Shown here: piece by piece, positions 40,545 to 49,093 of the stretch
Layout of the letters: the number at the start of each line of letters is the position of its first letter
How positions within the stretch are numbered: the stretch's first letter is position 1
Origin: SKLM01 sp964450435
GTDB taxonomy: Bacteria; Chloroflexota; Anaerolineae; B4-G1
Reading direction: 5' to 3'
Length of the DNA: 64,000 nt
NCBI GenBank assembly: GCA_964450435.1
Contig: CAYVCX010000009.1
Coordinates: forward strand, 1 to 64,000
Notes under the pieces: generated by a model
The model's input: the letters and a program-made list of their open reading frames with translations, nothing else
Database searches by the model: none
Told to the model about the DNA's origin: nothing
Program-made: the position numbers and the translations under genes

Positions 40545-42926
40545 ATGCAACGACGATGGGTGGGTGTGATCCTTTCGCTGAGCGTGGCGGTGTTGCTGCT
40601 ATCTATGGCCGTAAGGCCGCTGACCGCGCACGCGCAGAATCCACTGCCTGACGGCGTGGAACCTGACGGAGGCGACACTGGCGCTGACGGCGAAGACCGC
40701 CCAGGGCCCGTCCAGACGATTGTGAACCAGATCAGTCACGTGATGACGTTTCCCATCGAGACAATGACCAGCGCGCTGACCCAGTCATTGAACAAGATCC
40801 TGGCCGGGGCCATCGAGGACGCCGGAGCGCCCTTCGCGGCAGCCATAGAGGCCGTCGTGTTCGGAGGTGTGGCCCACGGACCAGGCGAGGAGATCTACGG
40901 CCCACCCTGGCGGGTGCTGCGCAACGTCAGCGTGGCTCTCTGGCCGCTCACCCTCGGGTTGGTCGTCGTCTGGGCTGCCCGCGGCGGCGTGGCCGACAAC
41001 CCCGTCAGCTTCGCCGAGCTCCAGGAAGGCGTCATCCAGTGGGCCCTCTCCGTGGTCCTCGCCCTGTCCTCCGCCCTCGTCGCGGGATGGGGACTGAAGC
41101 TCGCGGGGGGGATCACCAGCGAGATCTTGATGCACGTGTGGGGCAGCGTCACCGCCAGCTCTTTCGTCGGGGTGTTCTTCAACACAGTCCTGTGGAGCAA
41201 GGTCCTGCGGGCCGTGCCCGGGGCTGCTCTGTTCTACGGGGTCTTTATGCTGATCTTCGCCTTCAGCTTGCTCACCGCCTTGATCTTCGCCTACGTGGCA
41301 CGGTATGCGCTCCTGTTCCTGCTGATCAGCGTCGCACCGCTTCTGATCACGCTGGGCGTGGTCCCGCAGATCCGGTGGCTGTTCTGGCTGTGGATGAAGG
41401 GGATGGTCGTCGCCCTGCTGCTGGGCCCGGCCAACGCTCTCTTGCTCAAGCTGGCTCATCTGGCGGCCGTCTCGGGCGTCTCAGACACCAGCGCCTTCGG
41501 CGGGATCGTGAAGTTCCTGACCGCCGCCGCGATGCTCAGCGTGCTTATCACCATCGACTACGCGGTGATCCAGGCCGTGTTCGGAGCAGCTCTGGAGATC
41601 GCCCAAAAGACGAAGGGCACCGTGCAGGGCGTGGCGACGGGCCTGGTCGCCCTAGGAGGGATGGTTCTGTCCGGAGGGGTGGCAGGAGCGGGCTTGGGTG
41701 GCGCGGCTGCTCTGGAGGGCGGGTTGCTGGGCGGCGCTGGAGGAGGAAGCACTACTGCTGCTGCTGCTGCCAGGGCGAGAAGTCTGGGAGGCGCAGGAGG
41801 CATGGGCACGGGGGCCGCGGGCGCAGGGGCCGCCGCTGAGGTCACCACCAAAGGCGGCGAGGCTACCACGGCCACGAATGCACCTGGCACAGCGGGATCT
41901 GGAACAGGCTCAAGGGCCTCAACCCGCCCGCCGGGACCCGGGGCGGAGAAGACCCGTCAGGCCCTCCACGATCCCGCATTCCTGCAGCGCATGGGCACCA
42001 TGCTGAACACGGTCGGGCAGAGCGGCGTGCCCAGCAGAAACCCCGTGATCAGGGCCGCTGCGGGGGCCGCCCGCGGCGTCGGCAGCGCCCTCCGCGATCG
42101 CGGCAGGCGGATGGAGCGAGGGTCACGAGACAGGGCGCTCGGGTCTGGTCTTCTTGCCGCCCGACGGGAGGCGCGCACGCGCGCAGAGCATCGGGGATGG
42201 CCCGGGCTCCTGGCGGCAAACGGCATCGACGCCGCCCCGGACGGTCTTGCACAGATGTCCCGTTCGCTGAGTCGACTAGCCGATCGGTACGGAGGAGGCG
42301 ATGTGCGGCAGGCCGCTCCCGACGTCATTCAGACCATGGCAGCCGCCCAGCAGCGCGGGGGCATAGGGCTGGCCGAGCAGGCTCAGGCAGCAGGATATGA
42401 GAGCCCGGCCGAGTACCTCGGAGGAGAGGTCGAGCAGCGCATCTGGGCCCGCACGGGGCGCCCGATCAGGGACCCTGTGTTCCCCACCAGAGGCGGCCCA
42501 TCACCCGACGCGTGGGGTGCGGGTCCGAGCTGGCACGACTACCGCGTCGGCGCTGATCTGGCTCGTATGATCGGGCGCGAAGGGGCCGACAACATCGACG
42601 CCTATGCCCGCATCACGTATCGCCTGCGGGATCCGGCCCTTGGCGCAGGGCGGGACGCCGTCGACCGCCTCTACTCCGCCGCGGGGGAGGCCCGCGAGGC
42701 AGGACGCCAAGTTCAAGGCAAAGGCGGCTGGAGACGCTCCGTCTGGCCGCACTTCGCCCGGCGCATCGACAGCCTGGCACAGGACCAGGGCCTTGAGCAT
42801 TCCGACCTCCCCACGTCTTGGATAGCCGAGCAGCAGTTCCTGGCCTCGTATGCGGCGGACAGAGAGCCAAGCATCGAACAAGCAGACGAAGACTCAGACC
42901 AGACCCCCCGACAGGGAGCCGGCTGA
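40545..42926 (+). CDS. VirB6/TrbL-type polytopic membrane protein
   Basis: The protein has 793 aa from the ATG at 40545 (a GTG three codons earlier is possible). A signal peptide (ending TAHAQN), then at least six membrane helices between about 130 and 360, including LFYGVFMLIFAFSLLTALIF and YALLFLLISVAPLLITLG, match TrbL/VirB6. The second half (about 385-790) is a hydrophilic Gly/Ala-rich then Arg-rich cytoplasmic tail, as in VirB6 proteins of Gram-positive conjugation systems. It forms the inner-membrane channel of the T4SS. Its stop overlaps the PrgI start by one base. Confidence 0.82.
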   Translation: MQRRWVGVILSLSVAVLLLSMAVRPLTAHAQNPLPDGVEPDGGDTGADGEDRPGPVQTIVNQISHVMTFPIETMTSALTQSLNKILAGAIEDAGAPFAAAIEAVVFGGVAHGPGEEIYGPPWRVLRNVSVALWPLTLGLVVVWAARGGVADNPVSFAELQEGVIQWALSVVLALSSALVAGWGLKLAGGITSEILMHVWGSVTASSFVGVFFNTVLWSKVLRAVPGAALFYGVFMLIFAFSLLTALIFAYVARYALLFLLISVAPLLITLGVVPQIRWLFWLWMKGMVVALLLGPANALLLKLAHLAAVSGVSDTSAFGGIVKFLTAAAMLSVLITIDYAVIQAVFGAALEIAQKTKGTVQGVATGLVALGGMVLSGGVAGAGLGGAAALEGGLLGGAGGGSTTAAAAARARSLGGAGGMGTGAAGAGAAAEVTTKGGEATTATNAPGTAGSGTGSRASTRPPGPGAEKTRQALHDPAFLQRMGTMLNTVGQSGVPSRNPVIRAAAGAARGVGSALRDRGRRMERGSRDRALGSGLLAARREARTRAEHRGWPGLLAANGIDAAPDGLAQMSRSLSRLADRYGGGDVRQAAPDVIQTMAAAQQRGGIGLAEQAQAAGYESPAEYLGGEVEQRIWARTGRPIRDPVFPTRGGPSPDAWGAGPSWHDYRVGADLARMIGREGADNIDAYARITYRLRDPALGAGRDAVDRLYSAAGEAREAGRQVQGKGGWRRSVWPHFARRIDSLAQDQGLEHSDLPTSWIAEQQFLASYAADREPSIEQADEDSDQTPRQGAG

Positions 42927-43456
42927 TGGCACCAGGGCGAATTCCACGCCGGATCAAGAAGGGCGGAACCCAGTTCAAGGGCCTCTCAATGCGGGAGCTT
43001 GCGATCAGCGCGCTGGGGCTGGCGCTGGCCATCATCGTTGCTACAGCGATCCCGACCGCCCTCTGGGTCCGCGCGGGCCTGGCGGTGCTGATCGCAGGCC
43101 TGGCATTGGCCCTGGCCTTCGGCACCCACCGCGGCCAGACAACCGAGCAGTTGATCGCTCGCTGGATACGCCATCGGTTTGTACGCCCCAGAAACATGGT
43201 GTGGCGGCGGGGGGGCGACGATATCCCCAGCGTGCACCTCGAGACGCCCAGGGCAGAACCCGCTCCAGCACCGGCAGCGGCGGCTACGCCCATCAACGGC
43301 GGCCCCCGGTGCGAAGGTGTGCCCGGGGACTGGCTGCCCCTGGGGTATGCGCTGATCAACACCGTTGTGCTGGCCGCCATGGCCAGCCTGACCGTCTACC
43401 TGGCCGAGGGTGGGGCGGAGGACCTGCGAGCGTGGTGGGAGTACAAGCTGCGCTAG
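42926..43456 (+). CDS. PrgI-family (VirB3-like) T4SS protein
   Basis: The protein has 176 aa from the ATG that overlaps the VirB6 stop. IPRRIKKGGTQFKGLSMREL, two close hydrophobic helices (about 25-65) and RGQTTEQLIARWIRHRF are the PrgI family pattern. A Pro/Ala linker leads to one more membrane helix near the C-terminus (ALINTVVLAAMASLTVYL), an addition to the usual PrgI length of about 110-130. PrgI is the monoderm counterpart of VirB3 and works with VirB4 and VirB6. Confidence 0.85.
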   Translation: MAPGRIPRRIKKGGTQFKGLSMRELAISALGLALAIIVATAIPTALWVRAGLAVLIAGLALALAFGTHRGQTTEQLIARWIRHRFVRPRNMVWRRGGDDIPSVHLETPRAEPAPAPAAAATPINGGPRCEGVPGDWLPLGYALINTVVLAAMASLTVYLAEGGAEDLRAWWEYKLR

Positions 43457-43486
43457 GGTGCAAAGCCCGTTCAAGAACGCGGGAAG

Positions 43487-44305
43487 GTGAGTCAAACCAG
43501 TATGCTAGGCAACAGGACCTCTAGACCCAGAGCGGCACGACGACCTCCCCCGACTCAGGACCACCTGCACGTGCGAGGCGTCGTCGACGGCATCGTGATC
43601 AGCGACGACGGAACGCTGGCGCGGGCGATGGAGGTCCTGCCGGTGGATCTGTCGATGATGGCACAAGGTAAGAGGGAACGGTATCGGATGATGTTCTCCC
43701 GCGCCATCGCGGCCATCCGCGACCCCGTCGCGATCCAGATCGTCATCGCCAGCCGACCGCAGACGTGCAAGAGATACCTCAAGCGCCTCAAGGAGCGCGC
43801 CCAACGGATGGCCCGCAAAGCCGCCCTGACGCACGATACTCAGCCTGATCTGCGCCGCCGCCGCGAGAGGCTGGCCGAACGGGCCCTGCGCACGGCGGCC
43901 TTTGTCGAGACGCAACTCAGTTTCGTCCGGCCGCTTGAGGAACAGTATCTGGTCGTCGTCTGGCACAACCCTTTCCCCATCAAAGTGAAGCGACGCGTCC
44001 TGACCCAGAAGAAGTTTCACGAGGGCCAAGAAGAGCTGGCCCGCCGCTTCAACCTGGTGCGGAGCGTGATGCAAGACGCTGACCTGGCGACGCGAGCGCT
44101 GGGCGACCAGGAGATCCTCGCCGTCATCTACCGCTTCTATCACTTCCCGCTGAGTCCCTTGGGAGCCGGGGTGGAGCCGCGGGTGCGCGCCATCCAGCCG
44201 TCGCTGTATGTGGACACGGGAGATGCGCGAGGCGGGCCAGAGGAGCGCGATCCAACGAATACTCCCAGCGGGAAAGGAGAAGCAAGGGAAAAGCATGGGC
44301 TTTAG
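43487..44305 (+). CDS. VirB4 N-terminal-domain-like protein, separate gene
   Basis: The protein has 272 aa from a GTG (an ATG at 43502 is also possible). VRGVVDGIVISDDGTLARAM and the following RYRMMFSRAIAAIRDPVAIQ correspond to the first domain of VirB4/TraC ATPases, where such a segment is fused to the motor. There is no P-loop. The VirB4 gene follows with an 11-nt overlap but has its own N-terminal region. So the ATPase is split or this is a dedicated adaptor between VirB4 and the PrgI/VirB6 channel. Confidence 0.7.
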   Translation: MSQTSMLGNRTSRPRAARRPPPTQDHLHVRGVVDGIVISDDGTLARAMEVLPVDLSMMAQGKRERYRMMFSRAIAAIRDPVAIQIVIASRPQTCKRYLKRLKERAQRMARKAALTHDTQPDLRRRRERLAERALRTAAFVETQLSFVRPLEEQYLVVVWHNPFPIKVKRRVLTQKKFHEGQEELARRFNLVRSVMQDADLATRALGDQEILAVIYRFYHFPLSPLGAGVEPRVRAIQPSLYVDTGDARGGPEERDPTNTPSGKGEAREKHGL

Positions 44306-46136
44306 AGACACTCGAGGCTTGATCACGGGCTTGTTTCAGAAACATGGAGAAGCCCAGGACAGGTGCTTCGCCGACCTGATCCGACGAGGCGAACAGACCG
44401 TCATCGACCATCTGGCGCCGTCCGCCCTTGTCGAAGAGCCGGACGCCTTCCGGGTGGGAGACGTCTGGGCCAGGGCCTATTTTGTGGCCGACCTCCCGCC
44501 GGGTGTGACGCTGGACGTGGAGACGGTGCTGCGCTTCTGCGGCGACACCTGGTGGTCGTGGTTCATCTATCCAGAGCCGGAGGAGGAGATCCACCCAGCC
44601 CTCAAGCAGCGGCGGACGACACTGTACGGGGAGAACATCCTCGACACCAGACGGGGAGCCCTGGGCTCCTACAGCCGCGACGCTGAGCTGGCCGCCGTGG
44701 AAGAGGGGATCAAGGAGCTGGAGCTGAGGCAGCGGACCCTGTACCAGTTCGGATGGTACTTCGCCATCTTCGCCAAGACCAGGGATCAGCTCGACAAGTC
44801 GTGCCAGCGTCTGGAGGACTATCTACAGGCCCAGGGCATCACCTTTCACGTGGCGTTTTTGCAGCAGCCTCACGCTATGTACAGCATGCTCCCCACGGGG
44901 ACCGACCGGCTGCGAAACTGGCGCAATATGACGGCCGACGCCCTAGGCAGCCTGTTTCCGTTCTCCAAGAAAGTGTACTACGACCCCGACGGGTGGCACT
45001 ACGGCATCCACAAGTACAACGGCACCTGGGTGGTGCTCAATCCCTTCGACGGGTCGATGGACAACGCGTCGGAGCTCGTCCTGGGACGTCCGGGGAGAGG
45101 CAAGTCGGTCTATTTCAAACACCAGATCGACCTGTTGGTGACACTCGGTCACCGCGTGTTCGTCGTGGACATCGAGGACGAGTACCGTGCACTGTGCAAT
45201 GACCTGAACGGCGCCTACCTCGGCTTCTCCCGTGAGGCAGAGAATCACCTCAACATCCTGGATCTGAACCCTCTCGCCTCCGACCCTTTTGGGCCCGGGC
45301 TGTCCACGCTGATGGGGTTCTTGTCTGCGGCATTGGCGCGTGATCTGTCCCCCGTGGAGCGGAACGTGGTCATCCCGCGATACTACCAGGAGGTCCTCAA
45401 GCTGGCTGGCATCGTGATGGACGACGCGGCGACCTGGGACAGACCCGCCCCGAGACTGTCAGACCTGCGGCGGGTCCTGGAACAGGCCGAGGAATCGGCT
45501 GCCCGCGAACTGGCCCAGCTTCTGTATGTCTACACAGAGGGCCTATACGGGGACGTGTTCGACCGCCGCTCGAACGTGGACCTGACCCAGGCGCCGCTGA
45601 TCGTGTTCGGCCTGCGGGACGTGGCGCCGGAGATGGCGGGGCTGTACCTGTGGTTGCTCACCAATCTGGTCTGGACGGCCGTCGGAGCGGCCGCGGCAGT
45701 TCAGCCCGTGCATCTCTTCGTTGACGAGGGCTGGCACCTGCTCCAGCACACGGGCACCGCAGCAGAGTTGGGCGGCATGGCCCGCCGCTTCCGAAAGCAT
45801 CACGCCGCGATCCACCTCGCCACTCACTTCGGCCACGACCTGGCTCGGAGCCCCGATGCCGCCGTGATCCGCGACGCCGTGGGCATCGTGACCCTCTTCG
45901 GCCAGAGCTCTCGAGCAGCCGAGGGCCTGGGGAAGCTGTTCGACCTGGCCCCCCACGAGGTCGCCGAGCTCATACAGCTGGCCAAGGGGGAGGCACTTCT
46001 GTTGTGGAATCGGGATACCCACATCCCCCTCTACGTGCCGCTACCCCCCGATCGGGCGGAGCTGTACAAGACAGACCCGGCCCAGCAACAGAGAGCAGAG
46101 GGGGCTCGGGGCGTCGAGCCGCTGATCGTGGAGTGA
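44295..46136 (+). CDS. virB4: VirB4-type T4SS ATPase
   Basis: The protein has 613 aa from the ATG at 44295. An N-terminal region of about 230 residues precedes the motor: Walker A GRPGRGKS (about 264-271), the DIEDEYRAL element after strand 2, Walker B HLFVDEGWHL and a C-terminal motif HLATHFGHDL. VirB4 is the one ATPase found in every T4SS and supplies energy for pilus biogenesis and DNA transfer. Length is below typical fused VirB4 (about 750-850 aa), which fits the upstream gene supplying the missing N-domain. Confidence 0.93.
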   Translation: MGFRDTRGLITGLFQKHGEAQDRCFADLIRRGEQTVIDHLAPSALVEEPDAFRVGDVWARAYFVADLPPGVTLDVETVLRFCGDTWWSWFIYPEPEEEIHPALKQRRTTLYGENILDTRRGALGSYSRDAELAAVEEGIKELELRQRTLYQFGWYFAIFAKTRDQLDKSCQRLEDYLQAQGITFHVAFLQQPHAMYSMLPTGTDRLRNWRNMTADALGSLFPFSKKVYYDPDGWHYGIHKYNGTWVVLNPFDGSMDNASELVLGRPGRGKSVYFKHQIDLLVTLGHRVFVVDIEDEYRALCNDLNGAYLGFSREAENHLNILDLNPLASDPFGPGLSTLMGFLSAALARDLSPVERNVVIPRYYQEVLKLAGIVMDDAATWDRPAPRLSDLRRVLEQAEESAARELAQLLYVYTEGLYGDVFDRRSNVDLTQAPLIVFGLRDVAPEMAGLYLWLLTNLVWTAVGAAAAVQPVHLFVDEGWHLLQHTGTAAELGGMARRFRKHHAAIHLATHFGHDLARSPDAAVIRDAVGIVTLFGQSSRAAEGLGKLFDLAPHEVAELIQLAKGEALLLWNRDTHIPLYVPLPPDRAELYKTDPAQQQRAEGARGVEPLIVE

Positions 46137-46144
46137 GGACGGCG

Positions 46145-46327
46145 ATGAAGCCTCTTTTGTCTTGGGTCAGAACAGGAACCGGCACACTGCCTGGGTCTCT
46201 ACCTGGTCACGGGCTCGCCGGTCCACGGACGCCTCAAAGCGGCCTGTGCCGGAGGCAGGCTACCATTATGAGCCGCGTCCGCCTGGAACGAGAACGGGAG
46301 ATGAGAATTGGAACAAGGGATCGATAA
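46145..46327 (+). CDS. Possible 60-aa protein
   Basis: The ATG lies 9 bp after the VirB4 stop with GAGG 6 nt upstream. The product is basic, ends in an Arg-rich stretch and has no known motif. Only the ribosome site and position support it. Confidence 0.35.
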   Translation: MKPLLSWVRTGTGTLPGSLPGHGLAGPRTPQSGLCRRQATIMSRVRLEREREMRIGTRDR

Positions 46328-46340
46328 GCGAGGGTGGGAA

Positions 46341-47078
46341 GTGAGCAGGGAACGACAGAACACCCAGTCTGCTCAGTGGATCGGGAGACGGGAGCTGATT
46401 ATCCTGGCCTGTATCGCCGCAACGACGGCGTCTCTTCTGGAGCCAGCCTTGAGCCTGGCTGTCTGGAGCACGTGGGCCGCGCGGTTGATACTGCTGGCCG
46501 CGCTGACAGCGGCTGGGATCGTCGATCTGAGAACCAAGCGCGTCCCGCGCCTGATCTCCTACCCGCTCTTGACCGCGGCCACGGGCCGGTTGCTCGCATC
46601 GGCTAACATCCCTGCCGTGATCTTGATCTTGATCGCCATGCTAGACCTTCGGATCAAGCCAGGTGTCTTCGAGAAAGCGATCCACCTTACCCTGTTCGGA
46701 GTGGGACTCTATAGGGGGCTCAGGGCACTCAACGTGGCGTATTTTGTGCCCGTCGCCGCCACACTTCTGAGCTACTACATGTGGCGCGCAAACTGGCTCG
46801 GGGGCGGCGACGGCAAGCTCCTCATCGGCCTGGGCGGACTGTATCCCGACCCGGGCCTCTTGATAGCCATAGCAGCGGGGTGGCTGGCAGTCGGGACGTT
46901 CTGGATCGTGCGAGCCTACGGACCGCCCTCGCTCCCCGCCGTGTCCACCGCCCTGCAGGCTCCGGCCCGGTCGGTCTCCCGAGCCGAACTCGAAGAGCAA
47001 GGAGTGCCCATGACCCTGGGAATCACCGTCGGGTGGGCAATCCACTTATGCTTCTTGATCGCGTCTGAGGTCGTCTAA
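46341..47078 (+). CDS. A24 prepilin peptidase, cluster 2
   Basis: The protein has 245 aa from the GTG at 46341; a TTG at 46308 is the alternative start. A24 motifs are AAGIVDLRTKRVPR (first catalytic Asp) and LGGGDGKLLI (GxGD). About six membrane helices are present, with a longer N-terminus than the cluster 1 enzyme. The C-terminal region adds a polar loop and one more helix. It should process the two Flp pilins and the TadE protein of cluster 2, whose leaders are shorter than that of cluster 1. Confidence 0.85.
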   Translation: MSRERQNTQSAQWIGRRELIILACIAATTASLLEPALSLAVWSTWAARLILLAALTAAGIVDLRTKRVPRLISYPLLTAATGRLLASANIPAVILILIAMLDLRIKPGVFEKAIHLTLFGVGLYRGLRALNVAYFVPVAATLLSYYMWRANWLGGGDGKLLIGLGGLYPDPGLLIAIAAGWLAVGTFWIVRAYGPPSLPAVSTALQAPARSVSRAELEEQGVPMTLGITVGWAIHLCFLIASEVV

Positions 47079-47104
47079 TCGCTAATCTAGTCAGGAGGAA
47101 CATT

Positions 47105-48019
47105 ATGGGATTCTTGGGTCTTGGTCAGAAGAAGAAGACGGTCGTCGTGGCCACAGCACGGGCAGGAGATGTCATCCCGCTCCTTCAGAAGCGGGGCATT
47201 CGGGTCAAGGAAGCCCTCACAACCGGCGGCGTCTACGGAGCCATCGGCGAGGCTTCACTGGTCGTCATGAGCGCCGAGGACCTGGTCGAGACGAGCATCA
47301 GCCGGGCGGGTCTGGTGGAGGCACTGGAGACGGCAACGGTACGCGTGCTCTCTCCGGACGACCTCCTCCGAGATCCGGAGATCCATCTGCAGCAGCTAGA
47401 CGGACCCCGCGGGATCAGACGGCTGACGCCGCTCGCCGTGGGATTCGTGTCCCTCTCTGGTGGAGTGGGCTGCACCACGCTAGCCCTGGACCTGGCCCGG
47501 CGCGCTGCGCGCCATCACCAGGCCACGGTAGCCCTGGTGGAGCTGACATGGGGCAACGGGGCACTGAGACAACGCTTAGGCCTGGCCGAAGCTGCCGACC
47601 TATATCAAGTAGCCCTGGATCTTGGCGCTCCCAATCAACACAAGGGGATGACGATCGTGCCGATCAAACAACAGACGGCCAAGCTGCTGCTCGGGAGTCT
47701 CCACAAGGTCGCCGCGGCCCTCGACGCGCTGGCACGGGAGCACGTGTTGTTGATCGTGGACGCCCACGGTGCCCATCCGCTCTGGACGGCAGCCCACGGG
47801 ATCCTGGACCGCGTCCTGGTCGTCGCCGACCAACGGCCGGAGGCGGTGGGAAACGCGCAGCTGCTGCTCAAGAACTCGAACGGCAATAGTTCTCTGGTGA
47901 TCAACAAGGCCACCGTGCAGGATCGCCTCGCCCTGGGACTCACAGGGCAGAAGGCGTGCCTGATACCCGGGGGTACCGGTAGCGCCGGGCAGCGCTTGGT
48001 TCAGTATCTGTACGAGTAG
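47105..48019 (+). CDS. TadZ/CpaE-like protein with degenerate P-loop, cluster 2
   Basis: The protein has 304 aa with AGGAGG upstream. A receiver-like N-terminal domain (to about 105) is followed by a ParA/MinD fold. Where an active enzyme has KGGVGKTT, this one reads SGGVGCTT (118-125): both the signature Lys and the catalytic P-loop Lys are replaced. The distal motif VLLIVDAHG is kept. Some TadZ proteins are known to have atypical Walker A boxes, so this is probably a structural targeting subunit rather than an ATPase. It begins the second Tad set (TadZ, CpaB, CpaF, TadB, TadC). Confidence 0.78.
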   Translation: MGFLGLGQKKKTVVVATARAGDVIPLLQKRGIRVKEALTTGGVYGAIGEASLVVMSAEDLVETSISRAGLVEALETATVRVLSPDDLLRDPEIHLQQLDGPRGIRRLTPLAVGFVSLSGGVGCTTLALDLARRAARHHQATVALVELTWGNGALRQRLGLAEAADLYQVALDLGAPNQHKGMTIVPIKQQTAKLLLGSLHKVAAALDALAREHVLLIVDAHGAHPLWTAAHGILDRVLVVADQRPEAVGNAQLLLKNSNGNSSLVINKATVQDRLALGLTGQKACLIPGGTGSAGQRLVQYLYE

Positions 48020-48033
48020 AAGGGGGACTCAGC

Positions 48034-49080
48034 ATGAAGAAAGTCAACAAGATCTGGCTGGCTATCTCGGCGCTTCTGGCGTTCGCCGCCGCCGGATGCG
48101 TGTTCTACTTCTCCTACACCGCCTACGACCGCTTGGTGGCAACAACCACCGTGGTCGTGGCGGCTCGCGACATCGAACCGTACACGCTGATTACACCCGC
48201 TCACCTGGACGCAAAGGAGATGCCTCGCGCCATTTTGGACGAGGATGTCTACGCCTCCGTCGAGGCCGCTGTAGGTCGAATTGCCACCTCGCGCATTCCA
48301 GGCGGAGGCCTGGTCTATCGGCCCTTGGTCGTCCCCCCGGCGCGATTCCGCTACGTCGAAGACCCGGACCTGGAGGTCGTATCCATACCCGTGGATCCCG
48401 CCCGAGCCGTGGGAGGACAGATCCGGATCGGCCATGTCGTCAACGTCTACCGCGCCGCCCGGTCGCCGAAGCGTCCAGAGGCCAGCGATCCGATGGCCCT
48501 CTTGAACCTGCCCGGTGCAGCCGTGGAGCTGTTGACCTCGGCCCCGGTCGTCGATGTGAGAAACAGCGACGGTGATGCGCTGAGCCACGAGACTGGAGCC
48601 TCCCAGACCCAACAGGAGGTCCAAACCAGGGGCCGCCCCACCCTGGACATCGTGACGTTGGGCGTGACGTCGGATATCGCCGCCGACCTCATCCAGCTGG
48701 CGGTGGAGCAGAGAGGTGATTACGAGCTGTGGCTGTCCCTGGCCCCGGCCAGCGCCGCAATCGATGCTGCGGATGCCGTGGAGGGACCCTTTCGTCCGCC
48801 ATGGGCAAGGGCCGAGGACACGCCCCAGGGCACTACACTCACTTGGGCCGGGAGCGACGGCGTGGTAGGCCACTACGTCATCTTCCGTTGGGACAAGGGT
48901 GAGGAGGTGTGGCAGCCGGTCACCTCGGTGCCCATTGAGGAAGACGGCGGCGGCGGCGAGTACGCCGTCGTATGCCCCGAATCGGATACATATGGCGTGG
49001 CCGCCGTCGGCCCAGACGGCGAGCAAAGCGCAATCACGGCGGCTGTAGCGTCAGAACGAGCTCAGTCGACCTCTCACTGA
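48034..49080 (+). CDS. cpaB: CpaB/RcpC-type SAF-domain protein, cluster 2
   Basis: The protein has 348 aa. An N-terminal membrane helix (about 8-30), then TTVVVAARDIEPYTLITPAHL is a clear SAF domain, followed by VVSIPVDPARAVGGQIRIGH. The C-terminal 90 residues (TLTWAGSDGVVGHYVIFRWD) look like a fibronectin type III-like beta sandwich, absent from the cluster 1 protein, which could bind wall or pilus components. Confidence 0.85.
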   Translation: MKKVNKIWLAISALLAFAAAGCVFYFSYTAYDRLVATTTVVVAARDIEPYTLITPAHLDAKEMPRAILDEDVYASVEAAVGRIATSRIPGGGLVYRPLVVPPARFRYVEDPDLEVVSIPVDPARAVGGQIRIGHVVNVYRAARSPKRPEASDPMALLNLPGAAVELLTSAPVVDVRNSDGDALSHETGASQTQQEVQTRGRPTLDIVTLGVTSDIAADLIQLAVEQRGDYELWLSLAPASAAIDAADAVEGPFRPPWARAEDTPQGTTLTWAGSDGVVGHYVIFRWDKGEEVWQPVTSVPIEEDGGGGEYAVVCPESDTYGVAAVGPDGEQSAITAAVASERAQSTSH

Positions 49081-49093
49081 GAATGGAGCAGTA

